This document shows, piece by piece, positions 42,364 to 50,774 of a stretch of 64,000 nt of DNA. A program made the position numbers and the translations under genes. The stretch lies in assembly GCF_900142715.1 (NCBI RefSeq), contig NZ_FRBX01000008.1, positions 62,001-126,000 on the forward strand, given 5' to 3'. The DNA comes from Flavobacterium pectinovorum (GTDB taxonomy: Bacteria > Bacteroidota > Bacteroidia > Flavobacteriales > Flavobacteriaceae). The stretch's first letter is position 1, and each line of letters begins with the position of its first letter. The notes under the pieces were generated by a model. It was not told the DNA's origin. It did no database searches and saw only the letters and a list, made by a program, of their open reading frames with translations.

Positions 42364-44623
42364 AGATATTGTAAATAGGGATATTGTTACGTTAACAAAC
42401 TGCGAGCATGAGCCCATACATATTCCGGGCAGTATTCAGCCACATGGTTTTTTGGTTGGCGTTACTGCAGATTGGAAAATAGATTTTTGTACCGAAAATA
42501 TTTCAGCTTTCGTTGATCTGGTTTATAAAGATATAATTGGGAAAGATTTTAGTGCCACTTTCGGGGTTCAGGCAAAAGAAGAAATTATTACTTATATCAA
42601 TAGTGACAAAAAACAATTGATTTTTCCGCTTGAAATTGAGTTTTTAGGAAAATCATTTCAATTGAGCGTTCACAAAAGTCATGATATTTATGTTCTTGAA
42701 GCCGAACCGCATTTTGGAAGCAAAGAGAATACAGCTGAATTATATACTCAAATGCTTCAGTTTATAACCGATATGAACAGCACAAGTAGTTTGAAGGACT
42801 TATGTGCGCTTGTAGCAAAAGGGACTCGCGAAATAACCGGTTACGATCGTGTTATGATTTACCGTTTTGATGCCGATTATAATGGAGAAGTTTTTGCTGA
42901 AAATTGCAGGGAAGATTTAGAATCCTTTTTAGGATTACATTATCCGCATACAGATATTCCGGCACAGGCGAGAGAATTGTATATGAAAAATCAGCTGCGA
43001 TTGATAGTTGATATGAATTATAAACCCGTTCCGATTTTTACGATCGATGACCGGGAAAATAAAAACCTCGATTTGAGTCTTTCAATTTTAAGAAGTACAT
43101 CACCAATTCATGTCGAATATCTTAAAAATATGGGGGTTGGCGCTACACTAACGATTTCTCTTATTCATCATGACAGATTATGGGGATTAATTGCATGCCA
43201 CCATTATTCGGCAAAAAATATTTCTCCCGAAATCAGGCTTGCAGCAAAACTTCAGGGACAATTTATTAGTTCTCAAATTGATTTGCGACAATCTACAGAT
43301 GAATATCAAATTGCGCGCAAAACATCTTTGGCACTGGAACATCTAACAGGTTTAGATCTGCCTTTGGATCCATTATCATTTGCAACCATTTGTGCAGATC
43401 CTGAGTTATTAAATCTTTGTAATGCAATGGGTGTTTCTATCTGCGTTGGAGATAAAATATACAAACATGGCGTTACACCTTCTGATGATCAGATTGGGCG
43501 AATCAATATAAAAATTAATTATTTTGCTAAAGAAGGAATATTCACTACGAATAAACTAACAGATTATTTTCCGGAATTTAATGATAATCCGGATGTTGCC
43601 GGAATTATTTACCATTCTTTAGGAAATGAAAATAGTATTGTATGGTACAGACCAGAAACTATATCAGAAATAAATTGGGGAGGAGATCCGGAAAAAGCCA
43701 TTATCAAAGACAATAATGGACTTCATCCCAGAAATTCGTTTAATATCTGGAAACAAATTGTTAAAAATCAAAGTAGCAGGTGGCTTCATCCCGAAATAAA
43801 TGCAGCAGCAAGTTATGCGCATGTACTTCACAATCAGATTATTTTATTGATGCTGAGTGAGGAAGAAGAGAAATATAGAAGTCAGAGTGAAGTTTTAAAA
43901 GAAACAAACTCAGAACTGGAAAATATCAACTGGATTAGTACACATGATTTGCAGGAGCCTTTGCGAAAGATTCAGCTTATTATTTCTAAATTACTTCTCG
44001 AAATAGACAAAGTTCCGCCTCAATCTGTTTATGATTCTTTACAGCGTGTCTCAAATTCAGCAAACAGAATGCAGGTTTTGTTACAGGATATTCTAAAATA
44101 TACCCGTATAAAATATACCAAAGATGCACTTCAGAAAATTGATTTAAACCATATTATGGAGCTTACTCTCGATGAAATGAAAGAATCATTTACTGAAAGT
44201 GGCGCTTTAATTGAATACGAAAAACTGCCTGAAATTTATGGAATTCATTTTTTGATGAAACAGCTGTTTTCTAATATTCTGCAAAATTCATTAAAATATG
44301 CATCTTCGGACAGATTGCCTGTTATAAAAGTAACAGCTTCGCAAAAACCGGAACCTTATAATTTTTCAACTCAAATTTATTGTCACTGGATTACTTTTAC
44401 AGACAACGGAATTGGTTTTGAACAAGAATATGCCGCTTCTATTTTTAAAATATTTACACGATTACATCCACAAGAAAAATACAGTGGTTCGGGAGTTGGT
44501 TTGGCATTGAGCAAAAAAATAATGCAAACCTGTGGAGGAACAATTCGCGCTGAATCTAAACCAAACGAAGGTACAGCCATAACGATTTATTTTCCTTGCG
44601 ATCATTTAAATTCGCTATCGTAA
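42353..44623 (+). CDS. bphP: Bacteriophytochrome histidine kinase (BphP)
   Basis: This is a red/far-red light sensor kinase of 756 residues. The N-terminal extension has the biliverdin-binding Cys17 in TNCEHEPIHIPGSIQPHG, at the place typical of bacteriophytochromes. PAS is at about 18-115. GAF (about 135-305) has YPHTDIPAQAREL, the DIP motif around the chromophore. PHY is at about 315-500, followed by HisKA with His531 in WISTHDLQEPLRK, and HATPase_c with NILQNSLKYA, FTDNGIGFE and GSGVGLALSKK. No receiver domain is fused. I use the ATG at 42353; the frame is open further up but lies inside the heme oxygenase gene. A lone receiver is encoded at 46216-46584 and may be its partner. Confidence 0.96.
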   Translation: MKIKDIVNRDIVTLTNCEHEPIHIPGSIQPHGFLVGVTADWKIDFCTENISAFVDLVYKDIIGKDFSATFGVQAKEEIITYINSDKKQLIFPLEIEFLGKSFQLSVHKSHDIYVLEAEPHFGSKENTAELYTQMLQFITDMNSTSSLKDLCALVAKGTREITGYDRVMIYRFDADYNGEVFAENCREDLESFLGLHYPHTDIPAQARELYMKNQLRLIVDMNYKPVPIFTIDDRENKNLDLSLSILRSTSPIHVEYLKNMGVGATLTISLIHHDRLWGLIACHHYSAKNISPEIRLAAKLQGQFISSQIDLRQSTDEYQIARKTSLALEHLTGLDLPLDPLSFATICADPELLNLCNAMGVSICVGDKIYKHGVTPSDDQIGRINIKINYFAKEGIFTTNKLTDYFPEFNDNPDVAGIIYHSLGNENSIVWYRPETISEINWGGDPEKAIIKDNNGLHPRNSFNIWKQIVKNQSSRWLHPEINAAASYAHVLHNQIILLMLSEEEEKYRSQSEVLKETNSELENINWISTHDLQEPLRKIQLIISKLLLEIDKVPPQSVYDSLQRVSNSANRMQVLLQDILKYTRIKYTKDALQKIDLNHIMELTLDEMKESFTESGALIEYEKLPEIYGIHFLMKQLFSNILQNSLKYASSDRLPVIKVTASQKPEPYNFSTQIYCHWITFTDNGIGFEQEYAASIFKIFTRLHPQEKYSGSGVGLALSKKIMQTCGGTIRAESKPNEGTAITIYFPCDHLNSLS

Positions 44624-44683
44624 ATTATTAGAATAAATAAAAGCACATTTTGGATAATAAATAGTCTGCCTCAAAAAAAAGAA

Positions 44684-45064
44684 TTATTTATTGATAGAAT
44701 CTATAATTTTTTCACGATGGCTAAGTCCCCAGTTTACCAGTGTTTCAGTTACCGGTAAAACAGATTTTCCATATTCTGTAATGGCGTAAGCAACTGTAAT
44801 GGGTTTGGTTTCTTGTATAGTTCTGCTAACAAGTAAATTAGTTTCTAATTCTTTGAGTTCTTTGCTTAGCATTTTAGCAGAAATACCATCGATTTCGCGC
44901 TGCATTTTTTTAAAATGAATAACCTGATGTGTTCTGTTTGTCAGGAAACGTAAAATCATCAGTTTCCATTTGCCACCCAAAACATCAAGACTATCGCGCA
45001 TTGCCATTAATTCTTCTGAACAATTTGCTTCCCGAACTATTCCGTTATCATTGATTTTTGCCAT
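44684..45064 (-). CDS. HxlR family transcriptional regulator (beside oxidoreductase)
   Basis: This is a winged-helix regulator of 126 residues, the HxlR type: DSLDVLGGKWKLMILRFL, then the recognition part MQREIDGISAKMLSKELKEL, and the wing LLVSRTIQETKPITVAYAIT. Near the N-terminus is a Cys (REANCSEE, about residue 14), which is common in HxlR proteins and can sense electrophiles or oxidants. It is divergent from the oxidoreductase gene at 45157. The 92-base gap carries two palindromes that fit dimer binding sites. It likely represses itself and the oxidoreductase until a quinone or aldehyde appears. Confidence 0.93.
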   Translation of the reverse strand: MAKINDNGIVREANCSEELMAMRDSLDVLGGKWKLMILRFLTNRTHQVIHFKKMQREIDGISAKMLSKELKELETNLLVSRTIQETKPITVAYAITEYGKSVLPVTETLVNWGLSHREKIIDSINK

Positions 45065-45078
45065 ACTAGTTTCTCTTT

Positions 45079-45104
45079 GGTAACCGGTTACCTTGGGTTA
45101 ACCC
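45079..45104. promoter_or_regulatory. Two palindromic operator candidates for HxlR
   Basis: GGTAACCGGTTACC (45079-45092) is a perfect 14-base palindrome. It is followed at 45095-45104 by GGGTTAACCC, a perfect 10-base palindrome. Both lie in the divergent gap, close to the HxlR start. Both contain GGTTA/TAACC half-sites. Confidence 0.65.
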
Positions 45105-45130
45105 ATAACAAAAATAAGGTATTAGCGCTA

Positions 45131-45138
45131 TATTTTTG
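45131..45138 (+). promoter_or_regulatory. Candidate -7 box of the oxidoreductase gene
   Basis: TATTTTTG matches TAnnTTTG and lies about 19 bases before the ATG at 45157. It is downstream of the two palindromes, so a bound regulator could block the polymerase. Confidence 0.4.
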
Positions 45139-45156
45139 TATAATAAAACAATAAAT

Positions 45157-46146
45157 ATGAAAGCAATAGTATATAAAAATAATGAATTTATTCTGGAAGA
45201 AGTAGTTGCTCCAATACCGCAGGAAAATCAAATTCAGGTAAAAATTATCGCTTCTGGTTTTAATCCGGTAGATTATCAAATGACAGAAGGCGGCTCTGAA
45301 AAAAAGTATTTGCATTCGCCAATTCTTGGCAGGGAATTCTCCGGAATTGTAACTGCTATTGGAAAAAAAGTCACTAGTTTTAAAATAGGAGATGCAGTTT
45401 TCTCAGGATCAGGAAGTATGGGATCTAACGGGACTTATGCCGAATTTATTTGTATCCCCGAAGAAATTGCAGTGCATTTGCCAAAAAACATTTCTTTTGA
45501 AGAAGCTGCCGGAATTCCTTCTTCCGGACTTACGGCGCTGCAATGTTTAAATAGAATGCAGGCGTTTAAAACAGATTCAATTTTGATTACCGGAGCAGCC
45601 GGAGGAGTAGGTAATTTGTTGGTTAAATTGTTGATTGCAAACGGTTATCATAATTTTATTGTAACAGCAGGAAATGATCAAAGTATTGCTTCACTAATAG
45701 AAATGGGTGTAAAACGAAATCAAATTATAAATTACAAAATTGATTCGATAGAGGAAACAGCACTTCGTTTAAATGCGGCTAAAAAATTTGATTTTGTAAT
45801 TGATTTAGTGGGAAATGCAATCGCGGATATCGTTGTAAAACTTTTAAAAACGAACGGAACTTATCTCGATGTTACTGCATTCACGACCAAATATTCCCGC
45901 GAAATACTTTTTGGGAAAGGGGCTACAATAATGAATATTTCAAATTATACATATGGTCTTGAAAAACGATATGATTATTATAAAAATGGATTGGAGCAGC
46001 TAAAAGGTTTATTAGAAAAACAATTAATAAAACCTCCGGTAATTAATGTAATTGGTCCATTGGAAGTTGCTACCATTAAAAAAGCACATCAAATGCTTCG
46101 GGAAAATAAAACTGAAGGTAAGAAATTGATAATGAAGATAAATTAA
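45157..46146 (+). CDS. NADPH-dependent MDR-family quinone oxidoreductase-like protein
   Basis: This medium-chain dehydrogenase of 329 residues lacks zinc ligands. It has the GroES-like N-domain (FNPVDYQMTEGG, LGREFSGIVTAIGKKV) and the Rossmann part with LITGAAGGVGNLLVKLLIANG, then NYKID and DFVIDLVGN. The pattern matches the quinone reductase/zeta-crystallin group. I start it at 45157; the in-frame ATG at 45136 overlaps the -7 box. It is divergent from an HxlR regulator and probably detoxifies quinones, or unsaturated aldehydes or ketones, under that regulator's control. It converges on the receiver gene. Confidence 0.93.
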   Translation: MKAIVYKNNEFILEEVVAPIPQENQIQVKIIASGFNPVDYQMTEGGSEKKYLHSPILGREFSGIVTAIGKKVTSFKIGDAVFSGSGSMGSNGTYAEFICIPEEIAVHLPKNISFEEAAGIPSSGLTALQCLNRMQAFKTDSILITGAAGGVGNLLVKLLIANGYHNFIVTAGNDQSIASLIEMGVKRNQIINYKIDSIEETALRLNAAKKFDFVIDLVGNAIADIVVKLLKTNGTYLDVTAFTTKYSREILFGKGATIMNISNYTYGLEKRYDYYKNGLEQLKGLLEKQLIKPPVINVIGPLEVATIKKAHQMLRENKTEGKKLIMKIN

Positions 46147-46164
46147 ATAGAATTCAGATAATAA

Positions 46165-46191
46165 AAAATGACGCTTTTTGGGCGTCATTTT
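46165..46191. terminator. Bidirectional terminator between convergent genes
   Basis: AAAATGACGC (46165-46174) and GCGTCATTTT (46182-46191) pair exactly around a 7-base loop, with A-rich and T-rich flanks, so it can act for both strands. Confidence 0.85.
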
Positions 46192-46215
46192 CTTTGGTTG
46201 TTACTTAAATTGGTT

Positions 46216-46584
46216 TCAGACTATATCCTTTAAAAGATTTTTTAGTTCGTTAAAATTGTTAGGTTTAGTCCAGTAATCTTCTGCGCCAAGTACTTTGGGA
46301 TAAGCAATTGGTGCTGGTCCGGTCGAAAATAAAATAACAGGTATATTTTTGATTGCCTCCGTTTTTTTAATTTCAGCCAAAAGCTCAATGCCTGTCATTA
46401 AAGGCATGTTGATATCCAGGAAAATTATGTCGGGTTTGATTTCTCTGTTTATTAATTTTTGCAAAGCTTCTACAGGATTATGTAAAGCCATATATACGGC
46501 ATTGGATACAGATTCCAAAGCTTGTTGAAAAAATTCGCAATCATCAAAATCATCATCGATTTGCAAAATATTTTTATATTTCAT
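46216..46584 (-). CDS. Single-domain response regulator (receiver protein)
   Basis: This receiver protein of 122 residues has no output domain. The acid cluster is QIDDDFDD, the phosphorylated aspartate is Asp57 in IIFLDINMP, the switch position Ser87/Thr88 is in ILFSTG, and the lysine is Lys107 in YWTKP. It resembles Rcp1-type partners of phytochromes. It is on the strand opposite to bphP, 1.6 kb downstream, with an HxlR/oxidoreductase pair in between. A link to BphP is plausible but only by neighbourhood. Confidence 0.9.
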   Translation of the reverse strand: MKYKNILQIDDDFDDCEFFQQALESVSNAVYMALHNPVEALQKLINREIKPDIIFLDINMPLMTGIELLAEIKKTEAIKNIPVILFSTGPAPIAYPKVLGAEDYWTKPNNFNELKNLLKDIV

Positions 46585-47030
46585 TTATAAAATGTTTGGT
46601 TGACTTTTTCTATTCTTAAGTAATTGTGATCTTTTAGTTTTCCTTGTCCCGAAACTAAATTGATTTATTAATAATATAAGATTATGATTATTTTTAAAAG
46701 ATATAGGGATAAAAAAAACTTGTTTATAACAAGCTTTCTACGTTTTTAAATATCATTGCTAGCAAAATCCATGTAATTGATGGAGTATTGTCTTGTTACC
46801 TTTAAATCTTTTAAATAATTTTTTATCATGTATGTATTTTTTACAATAGTCTGATTTTGAACTTTTAATGAATTTGTATTTTTTGACGTTATAAGATCTG
46901 CTGTCTAATAATGGATTGTTTATAAAAATAATCCGACAGCATAAGACGATTTTATATAATTTTTGTTTTTTGTTATATAATTCCCATGTTTATGATTTAT
47001 GAGAAATAGTAAAACAATAATGTAAATTGT
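46585..47030. other. 446-base AT-rich gap with hairpins, no gene seen
   Basis: Two structures stand out. A minus-strand terminator-like hairpin, CTTGTT/AACAAG (46719-46733) with eight T on the minus strand, may end the Omp85-type gene. A bulged hairpin lies at 46899-46941: TGCTGTC with GACAGCA, then GGATT with AATCC, and a 7-base bulge. The second could be part of a small RNA or a 3' UTR fold. No reading frame is convincing. Confidence 0.5.
46711..46733 (-). terminator. Probable intrinsic terminator of the Omp85-type gene
   Basis: On the minus strand the stem CTTGTT/AACAAG with a 3-base loop is followed by eight T. It lies about 300 bases after the stop codon of the gene at 47031, an unusually long 3' region. 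Confidence 0.5.
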
Positions 47031-48101
47031 TTAAAAAGCTTCGCCAATACGGAAATAAATTCCCCAATCTCCTTTTCCTAACGCAGCATCAAGTCCAACA
47101 TTAAATTTCTCTGTTTTAAAAGCTCTATATCTGTAACCTATACCAGCTCCGGGATATAGATTCCAATTAAAATCTGCCGTATCAGAACCATAAATAGTAG
47201 CAATTCCTGCAAACCCTACGAGTCCCATTTTTTTATTAAAATTATAGCGATATTCACTTTGTAAAGCTATAAGCCCGTCACCACGATATTTTCCTTCTGA
47301 ATATCCTCTAATGTCTTCACCACCAATGGTGACTTGCTGTTCAAAAGCAATATTTCCTAATCCGAATTTTCCCGAAAAACGAGTGGCAAGTACATCATTT
47401 CCACTTCGCATTGGAAAATATTTATTGTATTCAGTTAATATCTTATTGGCATTCACATCATTTCCAAACCATTCCGGGTAAGTAATCCATCGCAATCTTA
47501 TTTTATCACCTTTGGTAGGATAATAAACGGCGTTGCGGGTATCGTATAAGGTAATCAATTGTAAACCATTGGTGTGGGTAATAGAAGCTGGCTGTACATC
47601 ATCTTCATATTTTGTGTTATAATGCGCATACGAATAGCCAATTCCTAAGTATAACGATTTTATTATTTTAAGCTGAAGACTTGTGTTTACGATTGTTGTT
47701 TTAGTTCCGTAATCATAAAAATCCGGCGCTTCGAGATCATCCATATAAAATTGTGAATTATGATCGCCTGTTACAAAAAACAATTGTGCACGCCATTTGT
47801 CTTCTTTAAAATAAAATTTATTAAACAAACTTATAAAATAAGATTTATTGGTGGTATAAACTGCAGACAACCCTGATAGAGATTTGGGAGAAATAGTATC
47901 TGTTTTATCTATTTTGTACATCATCATCGGGATTGCCCCAAACATAAAATCAAGTGTTCTATTGTAGTTGATATAAGGCATTACATTAAAATCAATATTT
48001 TTGGCGGGAGCAGGGGTTGCCGCACTATCTATTGGTTTATTTTGTGCAAATGCCAATAAACAGAACAGAAAGAATAGTAATGTAAATGAAATTCTTTGCA
48101 T
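47031..48101 (-). CDS. Omp85/BamA-like outer-membrane barrel without POTRA domains
   Basis: This exported protein of 356 residues has a signal peptide ending at LLAFAQ (about residue 19). Beta-strands follow throughout, and near residue 265 is the motif IGGEDIRGYSEGKYRG, the conserved RGY/F loop motif of the Omp85 family (bacterial surface antigen). The last strand is DWGIYFRIGEAF. It is about half the size of a BamA and lacks POTRA repeats, as in small flavobacterial surface-antigen proteins. Downstream of the polyketide operon by 170 bases, on the same strand, it may be separately transcribed. It might help place or export an outer-membrane product, but there is no direct support. Confidence 0.85.
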   Translation of the reverse strand: MQRISFTLLFFLFCLLAFAQNKPIDSAATPAPAKNIDFNVMPYINYNRTLDFMFGAIPMMMYKIDKTDTISPKSLSGLSAVYTTNKSYFISLFNKFYFKEDKWRAQLFFVTGDHNSQFYMDDLEAPDFYDYGTKTTIVNTSLQLKIIKSLYLGIGYSYAHYNTKYEDDVQPASITHTNGLQLITLYDTRNAVYYPTKGDKIRLRWITYPEWFGNDVNANKILTEYNKYFPMRSGNDVLATRFSGKFGLGNIAFEQQVTIGGEDIRGYSEGKYRGDGLIALQSEYRYNFNKKMGLVGFAGIATIYGSDTADFNWNLYPGAGIGYRYRAFKTEKFNVGLDAALGKGDWGIYFRIGEAF

Positions 48102-48271
48102 TTGAGATACTTTCAGAAGTTAATAGCTAAATCGCAAATTGATTTTTAATTTCATCTAAATTAAAGCCATTTTCCCTTTTTCAATAGTTGAAATTAATAT
48201 AATACGTTTCATTTTATAATATGGAACGCATTCAATAATTTTCAAAATTGATTAAAAACCTTAAAGTTGTT

Positions 48272-48787
48272 TTATAAATTAAATGGAGTGTTTATCGTAA
48301 CCACTTTTTCAAAACGACCATGATGACTAATCGAAACATTCTGAAATTTATTTAAAGCAATATTTAGCAAGTGCGGAATACCGTTATGGTCTTTATAAAT
48401 TTCTTTTCTTTCAATTTCGGTGACATTATTTAAATCATGCAAATTTTGGGTTGCAATACTATGAATAATGTCTTTTGACAAAGTTGTTTTTGTAAAATAG
48501 GTGTTTTCACAACAAATAACCTGACCAAAAACGGCATTATTTTGTTGTGATAATATCTTGCAAACTAGTTTTTGGGGAATATATTCTCTAATTTTTGTCT
48601 GCCTGTTATAAACTTTATAAGCAGCTTCTTTCATGCTCCATAACGTCCAGACCATAATTTCAGGTTCAGGATTATGGGTTATAAGTAATTGCTCATCAAT
48701 TGTAAAAAGTTTTTGAATAAAACCTTTGCGCTGCCAGTTGCTTTCATGACGTGATTGTTGTATGTCTATCACATCATTACCAATCAT
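48272..48787 (-). CDS. 4'-phosphopantetheinyl transferase superfamily protein
   Basis: This protein of 171 residues belongs to the AcpS/Sfp superfamily. The N-terminus has MIGNDVIDIQQSRHESN (first metal-binding Asp), and the second motif WTLWSMKEAAYKVYNRQ is the W-S-x-K-E-A-x-x-K signature that holds the metal and the CoA. It loads the 4'-phosphopantetheine arm onto a carrier protein. It overlaps the stop of the ACP gene by 4 bases, so its natural target is almost surely the operon's own ACP. It ends the seven-gene polyketide operon. Confidence 0.92.
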   Translation of the reverse strand: MIGNDVIDIQQSRHESNWQRKGFIQKLFTIDEQLLITHNPEPEIMVWTLWSMKEAAYKVYNRQTKIREYIPQKLVCKILSQQNNAVFGQVICCENTYFTKTTLSKDIIHSIATQNLHDLNNVTEIERKEIYKDHNGIPHLLNIALNKFQNVSISHHGRFEKVVTINTPFNL

Positions 48788-49038
48788 TTTGCGGCAAGTT
48801 TAGTTTCTATGATTTCTACGGCAGTTTTTACGTCAAGCATGCGTTCCATGTCTGTATTGTCGATTACAACATCAAAGGCTTCTTCAATATCAAGTACAAT
48901 ATCCACAAGGTTTGCCGAATTAATATTAAGATCATTAATAAAATCAGTTTTCTCTGTAAGATTATCATAAGCCTCTGTATTTGTGGTATATGGCTTTATA
49001 ATTTCTTTTAGTTTTGCAATAAGTTCTTCTTTATTCAT
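48784..49038 (-). CDS. Acyl carrier protein of the polyketide operon
   Basis: This is a carrier protein of 84 residues. The arm-bearing serine is Ser41 in LNINSANLVDIVLDIEEAFD, with N-S-A in place of the more common D-S-L. The helix after it is acidic, as in all ACPs. It lies between the ketosynthase and the phosphopantetheinyl transferase and overlaps the latter. It likely carries a growing acyl chain that serves as the starter for the type III PKS. It is not the housekeeping AcpP, as the core motif differs. Confidence 0.92.
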   Translation of the reverse strand: MNKEELIAKLKEIIKPYTTNTEAYDNLTEKTDFINDLNINSANLVDIVLDIEEAFDVVIDNTDMERMLDVKTAVEIIETKLAAK

Positions 49039-49047
49039 GATTGATTT

Positions 49048-50322
49048 TTAATTTTCAAATTTCTTAAATAGTATACAGGCATTTACATCTCCAAAACCAA
49101 AACTTGCTTTGGCAATTATGGTAAGATCTATATTTATTGTTTTCAAAGGTATTTTTGATGCATCTATCAGCGCTGTAATTTCGGGATGTAAATCTTCGCA
49201 ATTTGTATTTCCAAACAAAAAACCTTCGTAAAGCTGTAAAACGGTCGCTACACTTTCGATGCTTCCTGCGGCACTCAGGCAATGTCCTGTCATGCTTTTC
49301 AGAGAGTTTATATACGGAAAGTTATTTCCATTTCGATTTAATGCTTTTGTCCAGTTTTCGATTTCCAGACTATCTTTTGTGGTGGCTGTAAGATGTCCGT
49401 TTATGGCATCAATTTCATTTGCAGAAATACCGGAACTCGTAATTGCAGTTGTAATGCATCGCTGTACGGCATCGCTGTTTGGCGCGGTCATGCTTCCGTT
49501 CCCTCTTTGTCCGCCAGAGTTTACGTTGCCGCCTAATATTTCGGCATAAATAGTTGCGCCCCGTTGTAAGGCACTTTCCAGATCTTCTATAACCAATGCT
49601 CCGGCACCACTGCCGGGAACAAAGCCTGCGGCCGTGGCACTCATTGGGCGGGAACCTTCTTCGGGATTATCATTAAATTTAGAACTGCATACTCTTAAAG
49701 CATCAAATCCGCCCCAAATATAAGGGCCGCTATCGCCCGTACTGCCTGCCAATATACGTTTTGCCTGTCCGGATCGAATACGGTCGTATGCCATTATAAT
49801 AGCTTCAGTACCCGTTGAGCAGGCCGATGAATTTGTAGTAACCTGATTTCCAAGTCCTAGTTTACCGCCAAGATAAGCGCTAACACCACTGTTCATGGTT
49901 TGAGCCACAACAGTGCTTCCTAATCTTCGGGTTTGCAGTTCGTCTATTTTATAAATGCTTTCGCGAAATTTATCAATTCCCGAAGTTCCCGAGCCAAAAA
50001 TAGTTCCGTTATCCCAATCGGGTTCATTGTTGTTTTCTATAGGTAATCCTGCATTTTTCCAGGCTTCTATGCCCGCAATAACACCGTACAAAATCCCAGT
50101 ACTATTAAATCCGCGAAGTTCAAGCTCAGTAAAATAGTGTGATTTCAGTTCATCACTTATTTCCGGTTTACCCGCTATTTGGCAGGAAAACTGAAGCTCC
50201 TGCAATTGAACATCATGTTTTATACCCGAAATGCCCTTTTTTAGCGCATTAGTAAATGCAGGAATTCCAACCCCGTTTGGAGCCGCTACACCCAAGCCTG
50301 TTATGACAACTCGTTTACTCAT
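49048..50322 (-). CDS. Beta-ketoacyl-ACP synthase (KAS I/II-like)
   Basis: This is a ketosynthase of 424 residues with an intact Cys-His-His triad: Cys168 in NSSACSTGTEA, His310 in INGHLTATTKD, and His347 in SMTGHCLSAAGS. FabF enzymes usually have AHGTxT at the first His; GHLTAT here is unusual. I start it at ATG 50322, where it overlaps the dehydratase gene in an ATGA; an upstream frame extension has no support. It condenses malonyl-ACP with an acyl chain on the operon's ACP. It should work with the hotdog dehydratase to build a starter for the type III PKS. Confidence 0.92.
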   Translation of the reverse strand: MSKRVVITGLGVAAPNGVGIPAFTNALKKGISGIKHDVQLQELQFSCQIAGKPEISDELKSHYFTELELRGFNSTGILYGVIAGIEAWKNAGLPIENNNEPDWDNGTIFGSGTSGIDKFRESIYKIDELQTRRLGSTVVAQTMNSGVSAYLGGKLGLGNQVTTNSSACSTGTEAIIMAYDRIRSGQAKRILAGSTGDSGPYIWGGFDALRVCSSKFNDNPEEGSRPMSATAAGFVPGSGAGALVIEDLESALQRGATIYAEILGGNVNSGGQRGNGSMTAPNSDAVQRCITTAITSSGISANEIDAINGHLTATTKDSLEIENWTKALNRNGNNFPYINSLKSMTGHCLSAAGSIESVATVLQLYEGFLFGNTNCEDLHPEITALIDASKIPLKTINIDLTIIAKASFGFGDVNACILFKKFEN

Positions 50323-50756
50323 AATTTTGTAGTAATCATTCCGGCTACAATGCCTTTGCAAACTTCTTGCCCGGCTTCGTTTTTCATCACAACATCACAT
50401 TTAAGTTTACCAAACCTAAAGAATGTTTTTTGAGAAGTTACGGTTACTTTTTCATTGGGATAAACAGGTTTTAAAAATTGCATATCTGCTGATGTAAAAG
50501 CAACTACAGTATCTTTTTTTAAGTCATCCTTTAATAAAAATATTCCGAGGCAAACCATACCAATCTGCGCCATGGTTTCGGTTAAAATAACGCCTGGAGT
50601 TACAGGATTATCTTTAAAATGACCTTTGTAAAAATCTAAATCTTCTCTAAAAGTAAATGTTCCCGTTGCGCCATTTTCATCAACATGCAGTAATTCATCT
50701 ACAAATAAAAATGGTTCGCTGTAGGGCAGTTGTGCTATAATATTGTTAAGTTCCAT
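50319..50756 (-). CDS. Hotdog-fold 3-hydroxyacyl-ACP dehydratase (FabZ-like)
   Basis: This is a hotdog-fold protein of 145 residues. The start IAQLPYSEPFLFVDELLHVD and the motif YKGHFKDNPVTPGVILTETMAQ carry the catalytic His (GHF) and, in place of the usual Glu, the P-G-V-x-L-x-E pattern of FabZ. Size fits FabZ. It is encoded 18 bases after the type III PKS and overlaps the ketosynthase by 4 bases. It should remove water from 3-hydroxyacyl-ACP, giving unsaturated or, with a reductase from elsewhere, saturated chains. A thioesterase-type activity of the same fold is the alternative. Confidence 0.88.
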   Translation of the reverse strand: MELNNIIAQLPYSEPFLFVDELLHVDENGATGTFTFREDLDFYKGHFKDNPVTPGVILTETMAQIGMVCLGIFLLKDDLKKDTVVAFTSADMQFLKPVYPNEKVTVTSQKTFFRFGKLKCDVVMKNEAGQEVCKGIVAGMITTKL

Positions 50757-50774
50757 AATTGTTTTTCTAAATAA

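Noticed and set aside
49203..50137. Several plus-strand frames across the ketosynthase gene
   Set aside because: They are antisense to an intact gene with all catalytic residues and show no domain.
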